In this document: in pieces, positions 25,244 through 33,063 of the stretch | How the letters are laid out: each line of letters begins with the position of its first letter | Numbering within the stretch: the stretch's first letter is position 1 | Origin: an uncultured Neomegalonema sp. | GTDB taxonomy: Bacteria; Pseudomonadota; Alphaproteobacteria; Rhodobacterales; Rhodobacteraceae | Length of the DNA: 64,000 bases | Reading direction: 5' to 3' | Assembly: GCA_937990185.1 (NCBI GenBank) | Contig: CALKBI010000041.1 | Coordinates: 37,199 to 101,198, forward strand | The notes under the pieces: model-generated | The model's database searches: none | What the model was told of the DNA's origin: nothing | The model's input: the letters and a program-made list of their open reading frames with translations, nothing else | Translations under genes and position numbers: made by a program

Positions 25244-26050
25244 TTACGCAGCGGTTTTCAGACACCGCGTTATTGTCTCTGAAAGATCCGCGCGTTGGCG
25301 CGCATAAGCGATTGTTGCCTCCAACATGCCGCCGGGATTGCCGCAATCATAGCGATCACCACCAAAACGATACCCTGTCAGACCTTGGCGATTAATGTCA
25401 CCTGCGAGGGCGTCTGTTAGTTGGATCTCTCCGCCGTTGCCGCGTTCTTGGGTCGCAAGTCTATCGAAGATACTGGTGTTAAGAATATACCGACCAACCA
25501 CAGCAAGCTGTGACGGGGCATCTTTCGGGTCGGGTTTTTCTACGATGCCTTTTGCCGATATTTTTGATCCTTCGGTGTGATGAGGATCAATAACGCCGTA
25601 TCGACTGGTATCTTCAAGGGCGACATTTTCGACGGCGATGAGGTTCGGGCCATTACGCTCTCGGGCGTTGGCCATCTGAGGTAAGCACCCTGTTGAACCG
25701 AAGATAAGATCATCCGGGAGGATGACGCCAAATTCCTGATCACGGACGTAATCACGCGCGCAGAGAACCGCATGTCCAAGGCCGAGCGCTTCCGGTTGGT
25801 TGACCACGGTGACGTGGCAATCTGCGGCCACACCGGGCAAGCCGACATAGGTTGCGATGCCGGGTTTGTCTTCACTGCTGATGAAGACAAGATTTTCTGC
25901 ACCCGCATTTACGGCTTCTTCTATGGCAAATTGGAGCAAAGGCTTCTCGATGACGGGAAGCAGTTCTTTTGGCGTTGCAAGCGTGGCCGGGCGAAAGCGC
26001 GTGCCTTGACCTGCAACGGGGAAGACGACAGTTTTGAGAGGGTTTTGCAT
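25244..26050 (-). CDS. galU: UTP-glucose-1-phosphate uridylyltransferase
   Basis: A 268-residue nucleotidyltransferase. It has FPVAGQGTRFRPATLATPKE (nucleotide-binding loop with Lys), GLGHAVLCA, ILPDDLIFG, GIVEKPDP and GGEIQLTDAL, all diagnostic of GalU. It supplies UDP-glucose for repeat-unit synthesis. It lies 109 bp after the GT26/phosphoglycosyl-transferase gene on the same strand and may be read from the same promoter; no convincing promoter is seen in the gap. Confidence 0.93.
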   Translation of the reverse strand: MQNPLKTVVFPVAGQGTRFRPATLATPKELLPVIEKPLLQFAIEEAVNAGAENLVFISSEDKPGIATYVGLPGVAADCHVTVVNQPEALGLGHAVLCARDYVRDQEFGVILPDDLIFGSTGCLPQMANARERNGPNLIAVENVALEDTSRYGVIDPHHTEGSKISAKGIVEKPDPKDAPSQLAVVGRYILNTSIFDRLATQERGNGGEIQLTDALAGDINRQGLTGYRFGGDRYDCGNPGGMLEATIAYARQRADLSETITRCLKTAA

Positions 26051-26159
26051 GGTGGATAGCCTATTTTCTTGAATATTTCAGATCTTGGTGCAGCGGAATT
26101 TCACGCCAGGGGTCGCGCGAAATCCCACTTTGGAAGCTCTCGGCGGGATGCAAATCGTT

Positions 26160-27506
26160 CTAATATGCGCCGCGCCTTGAGATGATTGCGAGGGGTGTCA
26201 GCAAGATGATTGCGATGTCGAGGAGTAGCGACCGGGACCGCAGGTAAGCGACATCGAGATCAACTTGTTTGTTGAACTTGAGGTCTGCACGGCCAGAAAT
26301 CTGCCAAAGGCACGTAATGCCGGGTGCGCCTTTTAACCGTTCATTCTCGCGTTCGGAGTAACGGTTTACTTCTGCCGGAAGTGCGGGGCGGGGGCCGACT
26401 AATGACATCTCCCCTTTGAGGACATTGATCAGTTGCGGAAGCTCGTCCATGGATGTTGTGCGAAGGATTTTACCCATGCGGGTGACACGCGGATCGTTTG
26501 TCATTTTAAAACACACATCGTCGCGGTCGCTGTCTTTACGGATTTGAGCGAGCCTTGCTTCTGCGTCCGTATGCATTGAGCGGAACTTGATCATTTTGAA
26601 AGGTTGGCCGTTTTCACCAATGCGGGTTTGTGTGAAGAATGCATCGCCTTTGCTTTCCGCGCGGATCGCGAGGGAGGCGGCAAAAAAGAAAGGCGATAGG
26701 AGTGCGAGAGCTGTGCCGGAGATCAACAGGTCAAGGGCGCGTTTGCTGATCCTGTAGGCGCTAATTTTTGGCGGCATGGCATTACGGGCGGCGCGAAAAA
26801 TGAAAAGCGGATTGCCTATCAGGTACCGTTTTGCCAATCGGCGTGGCTCACAGGCCAAACGCCATGCCCATTCCATGCCCCATGCACGAACGGCTTTAGG
26901 GGCGCGTGGGACGCTGTTCGACACAAAGTCAAGCAAACCACCGACGCCCATGCAAACAGAGGGCGTCAAGGCATCGGAGTGGCGGTTGATAAAAGATTCT
27001 TGCGCTGGAACTCCCATGGCGACCAAGAGGATGTCGGCCTTGCTTGCATTGATGCGCGCGACGACAGCCGCTTCGCTTTGCGTGTCGAAATAGCCGTGCT
27101 CAAATCCGGCGATGATGAGACCGGGATATTTGTCTTGCGTTGCTTGTGCTGCGGCTTGTGCGATGCCGGGTTTGCCGCCCAGGAAGAAGATTGATTTTCC
27201 GGTGCGGCGTGCCTCTTCGCAGATCACTGGGAAAAGGTCCGTGCCGTTTAGATTGCTCGTGAAGCGCTTACCGATCATGCGGGCCGCGAGCGCAAGACCC
27301 GATCCATCGGGTAATAACACATCCATCTTAGATAAGGCTGCCCGATAGCCTTCATTGGTGGCGGCTTGGTTGACGCAATCTGCGTTGATAAACGCAACAC
27401 GCTTTTTCGCACCGTCGAGCAACATCGACACCGCCTCGGTTTGCTCCGCGTTGAGGAGGTTCATGGAGAAGAGTGAATGTGCCGGTAGGTTGCTTGAGTA
27501 TGTCAT
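26160..27506 (-). CDS. Bifunctional WecG/TagA/CpsF glycosyltransferase fused to undecaprenyl-phosphate sugar phosphotransferase
   Basis: A 448-residue fusion. Residues about 20-230 are a GT26 (WecG/TagA) domain: LLPDGSGLALAARMIG, GKSIFFLGGKPGIAQ, GYFDTQSE and VGGLLDFVSNSVPRAPKAVR. Residues about 250-448 are a bacterial sugar transferase: an N-terminal TM (LDLLISGTALALLSPFFFAA), KMIKFRSMHTDAE, TTSMDELPQLINVLKGEMS, LVGPRPALP and GITCLWQISGR. The C-terminal half starts repeat-unit assembly by placing a sugar-phosphate on undecaprenyl phosphate; the GT26 half probably adds a following sugar. GGAG lies 8 nt before the ATG. Confidence 0.88.
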   Translation of the reverse strand: MTYSSNLPAHSLFSMNLLNAEQTEAVSMLLDGAKKRVAFINADCVNQAATNEGYRAALSKMDVLLPDGSGLALAARMIGKRFTSNLNGTDLFPVICEEARRTGKSIFFLGGKPGIAQAAAQATQDKYPGLIIAGFEHGYFDTQSEAAVVARINASKADILLVAMGVPAQESFINRHSDALTPSVCMGVGGLLDFVSNSVPRAPKAVRAWGMEWAWRLACEPRRLAKRYLIGNPLFIFRAARNAMPPKISAYRISKRALDLLISGTALALLSPFFFAASLAIRAESKGDAFFTQTRIGENGQPFKMIKFRSMHTDAEARLAQIRKDSDRDDVCFKMTNDPRVTRMGKILRTTSMDELPQLINVLKGEMSLVGPRPALPAEVNRYSERENERLKGAPGITCLWQISGRADLKFNKQVDLDVAYLRSRSLLLDIAIILLTPLAIISRRGAY

Positions 27507-27541
27507 CGCATGTCTCCGTCTTGTGCGTTGCGGAGATGCAT

Positions 27542-27557
27542 TGCGAAGGGCGCGCCA
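27542..27557 (-). promoter_or_regulatory. Predicted sigma-54 promoter of the GT26/phosphotransferase-galU operon
   Basis: The minus strand reads TGGCGCGCCCTTCGCA, the best -24/-12 match in the locus (TGGC at -24, GC at -12 in the 12-nt register, about 10 of 12 conserved positions). The start would be near 27531, 25 nt before the gene. The intergenic stretch 27507-27853 (347 bp) holds this promoter, two repeats and a weaker promoter on the other strand; no gene is seen in it, and it is AT-rich. Confidence 0.62.
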
Positions 27558-27641
27558 ACTGCTGTGAACTTGTTATTACATTGATATTAAACGATAATTA
27601 TTGTCGTGCTTTGCAATATCGACATTAAATTTACACGGTTT

Positions 27642-27688
27642 CTGCATAACGCAATGCGAAGTGGCGAAATCGTTTTGCGTTACGCGAA
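27642..27688. promoter_or_regulatory. Two (C/T)TGC-N5-GC(G)AA inverted repeats between the divergent assembly operons
   Basis: CTGC-ATAAC-GCAA (27642-27654) and TTGC-GTTAC-GCGAA (27675-27688) start 33 bp apart, exactly as in the pair at 20065/20098, and the two regions align over their length. They lie 85-131 bp upstream of the minus-strand -24 element and about 110 bp upstream of the plus-strand candidate. They could serve both operons. Confidence 0.58.
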
Positions 27689-27796
27689 ATAGATCGAATT
27701 TTTCGGATAAATTATTAGTTTTTATAGTGTGAAATATTTTTCTACCTTGCTGTTTTTGCTGAAATATTTCGTATTGTGATTGTGTGGACCGAGACT

Positions 27797-27812
27797 TGGC
27801 GCAACACTTGAG
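27797..27812 (+). promoter_or_regulatory. Weak sigma-54-like promoter of the flippase/glycosyltransferase operon
   Basis: TGGCGCAACACTTGAG matches the -24 box and the TTG of the -12 box, but the conserved GC at -12 reads GA. Start would be near 27823, a 31-nt leader. Its position relative to the repeats and the gene mirrors the other promoters, but the missing C makes it uncertain. Confidence 0.3.
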
Positions 27813-27853
27813 ACAGGAGGCTTCGAGATCAATGATTATCGGAGCCGCCCGCC

Positions 27854-29083
27854 GTGACACTTACCGTCGACATACCCCGTTCCTCGCTATTGGGCACGAT
27901 TGCAGTTTGGGCTGCGTCCGAAGCCATTGCGAAGATTGCGCGCATTGGGGCGACGATGATGGCGGCGCGCGTTCTCTTTCCCGCAGAGCTTGGCATCGTT
28001 GCTTTGGTTCTGGCGACGGGCGAGATTTTAAAGGCGTTGTCGGAGAATGGTGTTGGTCAGCGGATTATCGCCGCCAGTGACGAAGATCTTGAAGCAACAT
28101 GTAACACAGCGTCCCGCATTTTTTGGGTGCTGTGTAGCGGGTTGTTTCTGCTGTCATGCGGAGTTGCGCTTTGCTTTGATTATTTCGGTGAAGCCCGCGA
28201 AACAGCCGTTCTGATCGTCGTCTTTGCCGTGCAATTTTTGTTCATGCCATTCGGGTTGGTTTCGTGCTTCCGCGCGATGCGTAATGGACAAACACGTGCG
28301 GTTGCGGCGATTGCGGGAGGGCAGATTGTGGCCAGTGCTATGCTGGCCGTAGTGTTGTTGTTCTTTTGGCCTGTCGCCGCCGCAATGATTTTACCCCGTG
28401 CTTTGACGGCTCCTTTCTGGGCGATTGCAATGCGCCGTTTATCGCCGTGGAAGCCGCAACGTGAAGCCGGTTATGCGCCGCTGCGTCCCTTTATGACTTT
28501 TGGACTTGCCGTACTTGGTGTCGAGCTTGTCAAAGCCCTGCGGATGCAAGCTGATAAACTCATCATTGGTTCCGTGCTTGGATTAGAAGCATTGGGCGTG
28601 TGGTTTTTCGCTTTCAATGCAGGTCTTGGTCTGGCCACGTCTTTCGCGACGGCATTCGGCATCGCCTTATTTCCGCATCTTTGTGCGCACCGTGATCATG
28701 CGGATCGACGCGAAGCTCTGACGGGCGCTCTACGGTTGGCGCTGTGTGTGATTGTGCCTATTATTTTGCTCCAATCTGCTCTTACGCCGGTTTATGTGCC
28801 GATCATTTTCGGAGATCGTTGGGCCGAAGTGAGCGACCTTGTGAGTGTGCTTTGCCTTGCTGCTGCGCCTGCGGTTATTTGGACCGCGACAAGCCAATGG
28901 TTGCGCGCAGAAGATCGCGCCAACACCGATCTTGTTGCCTCCATCATCATCACGGTGGTTACGATTTCCGGTCTTGGAGTCGCGGCGCATTTCGGTCTGA
29001 CCGCATCGGTCTACACCTACCTTATCGCATCGTTCGTCGCTCAGATTGGCGCGACGGTTTTCATTCTCAAGTCTAAGTCTTGA
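27854..29083 (+). CDS. Wzx-type lipopolysaccharide/exopolysaccharide flippase
   Basis: A 409-residue membrane protein with 11-12 hydrophobic segments, of the MATE/MOP polysaccharide-transport family (IARIGATMMAARVLFPAELGIVALVLATGEILKALSENGVGQRI is a typical N-terminus). It would flip the undecaprenyl-linked repeat unit to the periplasm for polymerisation. The start is GTG at 27854, with GGAG about 10 nt upstream. A strong AGGAGG at 27815-27820 precedes an out-of-frame ATG at 27832, so start usage is less certain than usual. First gene of a four-gene operon. Confidence 0.85.
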   Translation: MTLTVDIPRSSLLGTIAVWAASEAIAKIARIGATMMAARVLFPAELGIVALVLATGEILKALSENGVGQRIIAASDEDLEATCNTASRIFWVLCSGLFLLSCGVALCFDYFGEARETAVLIVVFAVQFLFMPFGLVSCFRAMRNGQTRAVAAIAGGQIVASAMLAVVLLFFWPVAAAMILPRALTAPFWAIAMRRLSPWKPQREAGYAPLRPFMTFGLAVLGVELVKALRMQADKLIIGSVLGLEALGVWFFAFNAGLGLATSFATAFGIALFPHLCAHRDHADRREALTGALRLALCVIVPIILLQSALTPVYVPIIFGDRWAEVSDLVSVLCLAAAPAVIWTATSQWLRAEDRANTDLVASIIITVVTISGLGVAAHFGLTASVYTYLIASFVAQIGATVFILKSKS

Positions 29084-29094
29084 AAGGATATTCT

Positions 29095-30030
29095 ATGCCT
29101 CGTATCTCGGTGATTATTCCTTGCCGTAACAGCGCTGAAACGCTCGCATCGACGCTTGGCAGTTTGATTGCTCAATCTTTTAGAGACTGGGAAGCCATCG
29201 TCGTTGATGATGGGTCGAGCGACGAAACGCCAGAGTTGTTGGCCGCAATCGCAAGGACGGATGCGCGAGTTCGTGTTGTCTCGGGCGCATCGAAAGGCGC
29301 AAGCGCCGCGAGGAACCGGGGCGTTCGCTGTGCAAGGTCTGAGTTGATTGCCTTTTTGGATTCGGATGATGTTTGGGCCACGTCGCGCCTGTCTTCGATG
29401 GTGTGGTTTCTGAATGAAAATCCAGAGATCGATATCGCGTTTTCCCGATTTGCATTCTTCAATCAAAAGCCGGGAGATTCTCTGACTGCTTCAACGGTTC
29501 CAGAGACGCCGCTTGGTGTGGTCGATCTGTTGAAAGAGAATTTGGTGGGAACAATGTCGAACGTGATTGTGCGTAAGGCGGCTTGGAATTCCATTGGTCC
29601 GTTTCGCGAAGACATGACTCACGGCGAAGATCGCGAATGGCTGGTTCGTGCCGCCGCGTTGGGGCATCCAATCCTAGGCTTGCGTCTTACGCTATTGCAT
29701 TACCGAACATCACTTGGCGGTCTTTCATCTGATTTGACGAAGATGCTTGGCGGGTGGCGTGAGAGCGTTGCCACCGCGCAGAAACTAGGCGCATTGCCTT
29801 TGCCGGGGCCACTAAAAGAAGCCGAGGCAAGTTACCTGCGATATTTGGCGCGTCGGTCTTTGCGTCTGGGGTTGCCGCCTACAGTTTCGGCAAAGCTGGC
29901 ATTGCGCGGTGTGATGACGTCTCCGCGCGGATTTTTTGATGACCGAAAACGCGGCGCACTGACCATAGGGGCGGCGCTCGCTAGCACTATTGCTCCGAAC
30001 AAAATGCGCTCTGCGCTCTCAAACCGTTAA
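29095..30030 (+). CDS. Glycosyltransferase family 2 (first of a tandem pair)
   Basis: A 311-residue GT2 protein: ISVIIPCRNSAETL, IVVDDGSSDETPEL, ARNRGVRCARSELIAFLDSDDVW with the DxD motif, and GEDREWLVRAAALG. No TM segment, so it acts at the cytoplasmic face of the membrane. AAGGAT lies 6 nt before the ATG. Its C-terminal 80 residues (YLRYLARRSLRLGL and SPRGFFDD) resemble those of the next gene, which suggests a tandem duplication. Confidence 0.88.
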   Translation: MPRISVIIPCRNSAETLASTLGSLIAQSFRDWEAIVVDDGSSDETPELLAAIARTDARVRVVSGASKGASAARNRGVRCARSELIAFLDSDDVWATSRLSSMVWFLNENPEIDIAFSRFAFFNQKPGDSLTASTVPETPLGVVDLLKENLVGTMSNVIVRKAAWNSIGPFREDMTHGEDREWLVRAAALGHPILGLRLTLLHYRTSLGGLSSDLTKMLGGWRESVATAQKLGALPLPGPLKEAEASYLRYLARRSLRLGLPPTVSAKLALRGVMTSPRGFFDDRKRGALTIGAALASTIAPNKMRSALSNR

Positions 30031-30046
30031 AGCAAGGATTATTCTC

Positions 30047-31048
30047 ATGGAATTCGCAACAATCGTAATACCCGTCTACAATGGTGAAGCGACGCTGCGC
30101 GAGGCTATCGACTCTGCATTGGCTCAATCTTACGGCGCGTTTGAAGTGCTGGTTGTCGATGACGGTTCAACTGACAATTCCGTCGGTATTGTTCATTCGT
30201 ATAATGACGAGCGGCTGTTGATGGTCCAGCAGAAAAACGGTGGTCTGAACAATGCCCGTAATACCGGCATTCGAATGGCGCGCGGCAATTTGATCGGGTT
30301 GCTGGATGCTGATGATGTCTGGGAGCCGACAAAGCTGGAAAAACAAATCGAGCATCTGCAAAGCGACCCGGGGGTTGGTTTGTCGTTTGCCGGAAGCTGG
30401 ATGATTGATCTGGAGAGTAATCCAACCGGATTGCGCCAGACGCCGCAAACGAAAAATATTACGCCCGCAGATTTGCTGTACCGGAATCCCGTTGGCAATG
30501 GTTCGACCCCTGTTATGCGACGCGAGATGTTGGATGAAATCGCGCATCCTCATCCCATTGAAGGGCATACCTGCTGGTTCGATGAGGAGCTGCGTCAAAG
30601 CACCGATATTGAATGCTGGATTCGTCTTTCGCTGCAAACATCGTGGAAGATTGAAGGGATTGATGAACAACTGACCGGCTATCGCGTTAATCCGGCTGGC
30701 TTGTCCGCGAATGTATTGCGGCAATACGATACGTGGTTGCAGATGGTGCAAAAGACGGCTGCGTATGCCCCGGAGTTTATCGCAGAGCACGGTGCGCTCG
30801 CAAAGGCTTGCCAGTTGCGTTATCTCGCGCGGCGCGCCATTAGTCTGCGTCAGCCGGGCCTCGCTTGGGCGTTTGCAAAAGCGTCTTTCACAAGCTCGCC
30901 ACGTATCTTTTTCGATCAACCGATGAAGACGATTACGACTTTCGGAGCCGCGACAGTATTACGTGTGACAGGCGCGCGTATCTATGCAGCGATTGAAGGA
31001 TTATTGCTGTCTGGACTGCGGTCCTTTCCAATGAAGGCCGGGGGATAA
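30047..31048 (+). CDS. Glycosyltransferase family 2 (second of a tandem pair)
   Basis: A 333-residue GT2 protein: FATIVIPVYNGEATL, VLVVDDGSTDNS, NARNTGIRMARGNLIGLLDADDVW and EELRQSTDIECWIRLSL. The start at 30047 has AAGGA upstream; a longer frame back to 29990 overlaps the previous gene and is not family sequence. The C-terminal extension (LRYLARRAISLRQ and SSPRIFFDQ) is shared with the upstream GT2. The sugar donor cannot be told from sequence. Confidence 0.88.
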   Translation: MEFATIVIPVYNGEATLREAIDSALAQSYGAFEVLVVDDGSTDNSVGIVHSYNDERLLMVQQKNGGLNNARNTGIRMARGNLIGLLDADDVWEPTKLEKQIEHLQSDPGVGLSFAGSWMIDLESNPTGLRQTPQTKNITPADLLYRNPVGNGSTPVMRREMLDEIAHPHPIEGHTCWFDEELRQSTDIECWIRLSLQTSWKIEGIDEQLTGYRVNPAGLSANVLRQYDTWLQMVQKTAAYAPEFIAEHGALAKACQLRYLARRAISLRQPGLAWAFAKASFTSSPRIFFDQPMKTITTFGAATVLRVTGARIYAAIEGLLLSGLRSFPMKAGG

Positions 31049-31052
31049 GATC

Positions 31053-32075
31053 ATGGATTGTCAATTTTCTGATAAAGTCGCCCACCTCGTTGATGACCGC
31101 AGAATGGGCGGTGTTACGCGGTTTCTCGATTGCCTTGCCGAGTTGCGTCCGTGCGATGAGGTCTTCCATGTTCAGCGCCACTCGATGCGTGCGCGGAAAT
31201 ATTCGGCGGCTACGATTGTCTCGCATCTCGCGATTTCTTGGCGCAGTCTGCCGATGTTGATTGCCCTGCGCGCGTGTAATCCTTCGGCGCGCTTAATCCA
31301 TGTGGAGCATAGTTATTCCGCCGGGTTCGAAGAGCATCGGGTTCCGAATAAAAACAGGTTCCATACGTTGCTGCGCACGGTTTACGCCTTGTTTGATCAG
31401 GTGGTTTGCGTTTCGAAAGGTCAAGCGGGTTGGATGCATTCGATTGGTGTTGCCCCTGAGGGTAAAACGATTGTCGCGACGCCGTTGGTTGATCTTGCGC
31501 CTTTTCTGGCCATTGCTCCGGCCAAACCCACCAAGACTATCCGGTATGGTTTTGTAGGACGGCTTGATGAACAAAAGGGTTTGGATGTCGTTGTTGAGGC
31601 TTGGAAACTTATTGCACCCAAAAACGCGACGCTCGAAATATTTGGTGATGGTCCAAAGCGTGAAGCCTTAGAAGCACAGGCATATGATACGTCGAATGTG
31701 ACGTTTCACGGGCGGACTGACGATCCCGCCGAGGCGTATGAAGCGATTGACGTTGCCATTTTGCCGTCGCGTTGGGAGCCGTACGGCTTGAGCTGTGTGG
31801 AGGCCAGAGCCGCAGGCCGCCCAGTGATCGTGAGTGATGTGGATGGCTTGCCGGAACAGGTGACCCAAGAGGGCGGGATGGTAGTTGATCGCAGCCTTGC
31901 TCCGTGGGTGAAGCTCTTTGCTCATCCGCCCGAAAAAACATGGGATGCCGCTCGTGCAGAGCAGGCGAAGCAAAACGCTAAACAAGAAAATGCGAAGGCG
32001 GTTTCGGTTTGGAATGCGTTGCTCGATGGTGAGCCGGTGACCAACGACGCGCCGCAAGCAGCGCTCGTCTCATAG
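31053..32075 (+). CDS. Glycosyltransferase family 4
   Basis: A 340-residue GT-B enzyme: N-terminal half with VEHSYSAGFE and VVCVSKGQAGWM, C-terminal donor-binding half with YGFVGRLDEQKGLDVVVEAW, LEIFGDGPKRE and ILPSRWEPYGLSCVEARAAGRPVIVSDVDGLPEQV, the E-x7-E region of GT4. The last gene of the flippase operon, four bases after the second GT2. Its stop lies 7 bp from the end of the convergent dgcA. Confidence 0.88.
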   Translation: MDCQFSDKVAHLVDDRRMGGVTRFLDCLAELRPCDEVFHVQRHSMRARKYSAATIVSHLAISWRSLPMLIALRACNPSARLIHVEHSYSAGFEEHRVPNKNRFHTLLRTVYALFDQVVCVSKGQAGWMHSIGVAPEGKTIVATPLVDLAPFLAIAPAKPTKTIRYGFVGRLDEQKGLDVVVEAWKLIAPKNATLEIFGDGPKREALEAQAYDTSNVTFHGRTDDPAEAYEAIDVAILPSRWEPYGLSCVEARAAGRPVIVSDVDGLPEQVTQEGGMVVDRSLAPWVKLFAHPPEKTWDAARAEQAKQNAKQENAKAVSVWNALLDGEPVTNDAPQAALVS

Positions 32076-32082
32076 TGCTATG

Positions 32083-33063
32083 CTATCCCCATAGCTCTGG
32101 TGATGGTGCGGACATTAAACTGCCCTCGAAGGTTATCGGCGGATCGCGGTCTTCGCCGAGGAGGAGGGGGCCATCGAGGTCAATGACTTCCGCGCCCTGA
32201 GCGACGAGTACAGCGGGAGCCATTGCCAGTGATGTGCCGACCATACAGCCCATCATAACCTGAAACCCGGCGGCACGGGCATCGTCGCGCAGTTTGAGGG
32301 CTTCGGTCAGGCCGCCTGTTTTGTCGAGCTTGATATTGATCATGTCATACTTGCCTTTGAGGTCGGGCAATGACGCGCTGGTATGGCACGACTCGTCGGC
32401 ACAAACCGGTAAAGGGCGTTCGATCCCGGCAAGGGCGGCATCCTCACCGGCGGGAAGAGGTTGTTCGACCATCTTGACCCCAAGACGAAGGAGGGTGGGC
32501 GCGATTTCGGTATAGCTCTCTACGGTCCAACCTTCATTTGCATCGACCACAATGTCGGAATTTGGTGCGCCTTCGCGGACTGCCTCCAGTCGTGCGAGGT
32601 CGCCTTCACCGCCGAGTTTGATTTTCAGAAGAGGCCGCGCGGATTCTCTTGCCGCTTTCTCGCGCATGACGTCCGGGGTTTCCAGTGAAAGCGTAAAGGC
32701 AGTGGTGACAGTCTTGGGGGCTGTCAGGCCAAGTAAATCCCAAACCGGACGGCCCGTTGATTTTGCGCGCAAGTCCCATAATGCGCAATCGAGTGCATTG
32801 CGCGCTGCGCCTGCAGGGTGGGATTGCAGGGCGGCAATGGGGTCTGCCTCCTCTGCGATAGCATCAGTCATCTGTTTGATTTGTGCCAGAACGCTTTCGG
32901 GGGTCTCGCCGTAGTGTTTATAGGGAACGGCTTCGCCCCAGCCCTTATGCGCCGCGTCTTGGGCGATGACCGTAACGACTTCGGCTTCGGTGCGTGATCC
33001 GCGCGAGATCGTAAAGACCTCGCGCAGTTTGAAGCGCTCTATTTTTGCTGAAACGCTGATCAT
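32083..33063 (-). CDS. dgcA: N-acetyl-D-glutamate racemase DgcA (dipeptide-epimerase-like enolase superfamily)
   Basis: A 326-residue enolase-superfamily protein of the muconate-lactonizing/dipeptide-epimerase subgroup: the K-x-K motif LLKIKLGG, metal ligands in VVDANEGW, VEQPLP and CADES, and the second catalytic Lys in INIKLDKTGG. By sequence alone it could be called an L-Ala-D/L-Glu epimerase. Because it overlaps by 4 nt a DUF1611 gene, the dgcN-dgcA arrangement, the D-glutamate route (N-acetylation, racemisation) is preferred. Confidence 0.75.
   Translation of the reverse strand: MISVSAKIERFKLREVFTISRGSRTEAEVVTVIAQDAAHKGWGEAVPYKHYGETPESVLAQIKQMTDAIAEEADPIAALQSHPAGAARNALDCALWDLRAKSTGRPVWDLLGLTAPKTVTTAFTLSLETPDVMREKAARESARPLLKIKLGGEGDLARLEAVREGAPNSDIVVDANEGWTVESYTEIAPTLLRLGVKMVEQPLPAGEDAALAGIERPLPVCADESCHTSASLPDLKGKYDMINIKLDKTGGLTEALKLRDDARAAGFQVMMGCMVGTSLAMAPAVLVAQGAEVIDLDGPLLLGEDRDPPITFEGSLMSAPSPELWG

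Noticed and set aside
27784..28080. Alternative frame starting at ATG 27832 behind a strong AGGAGG
   Set aside because: Its product has no family resemblance and it is out of frame with the flippase, whose N-terminus is clearly at GTG 27854.
15587..32075. Exopolysaccharide locus as a prophage or integrated element
   Set aside because: No integrase, transposase, attachment repeats or phage genes are visible, and codon use matches the flanks.
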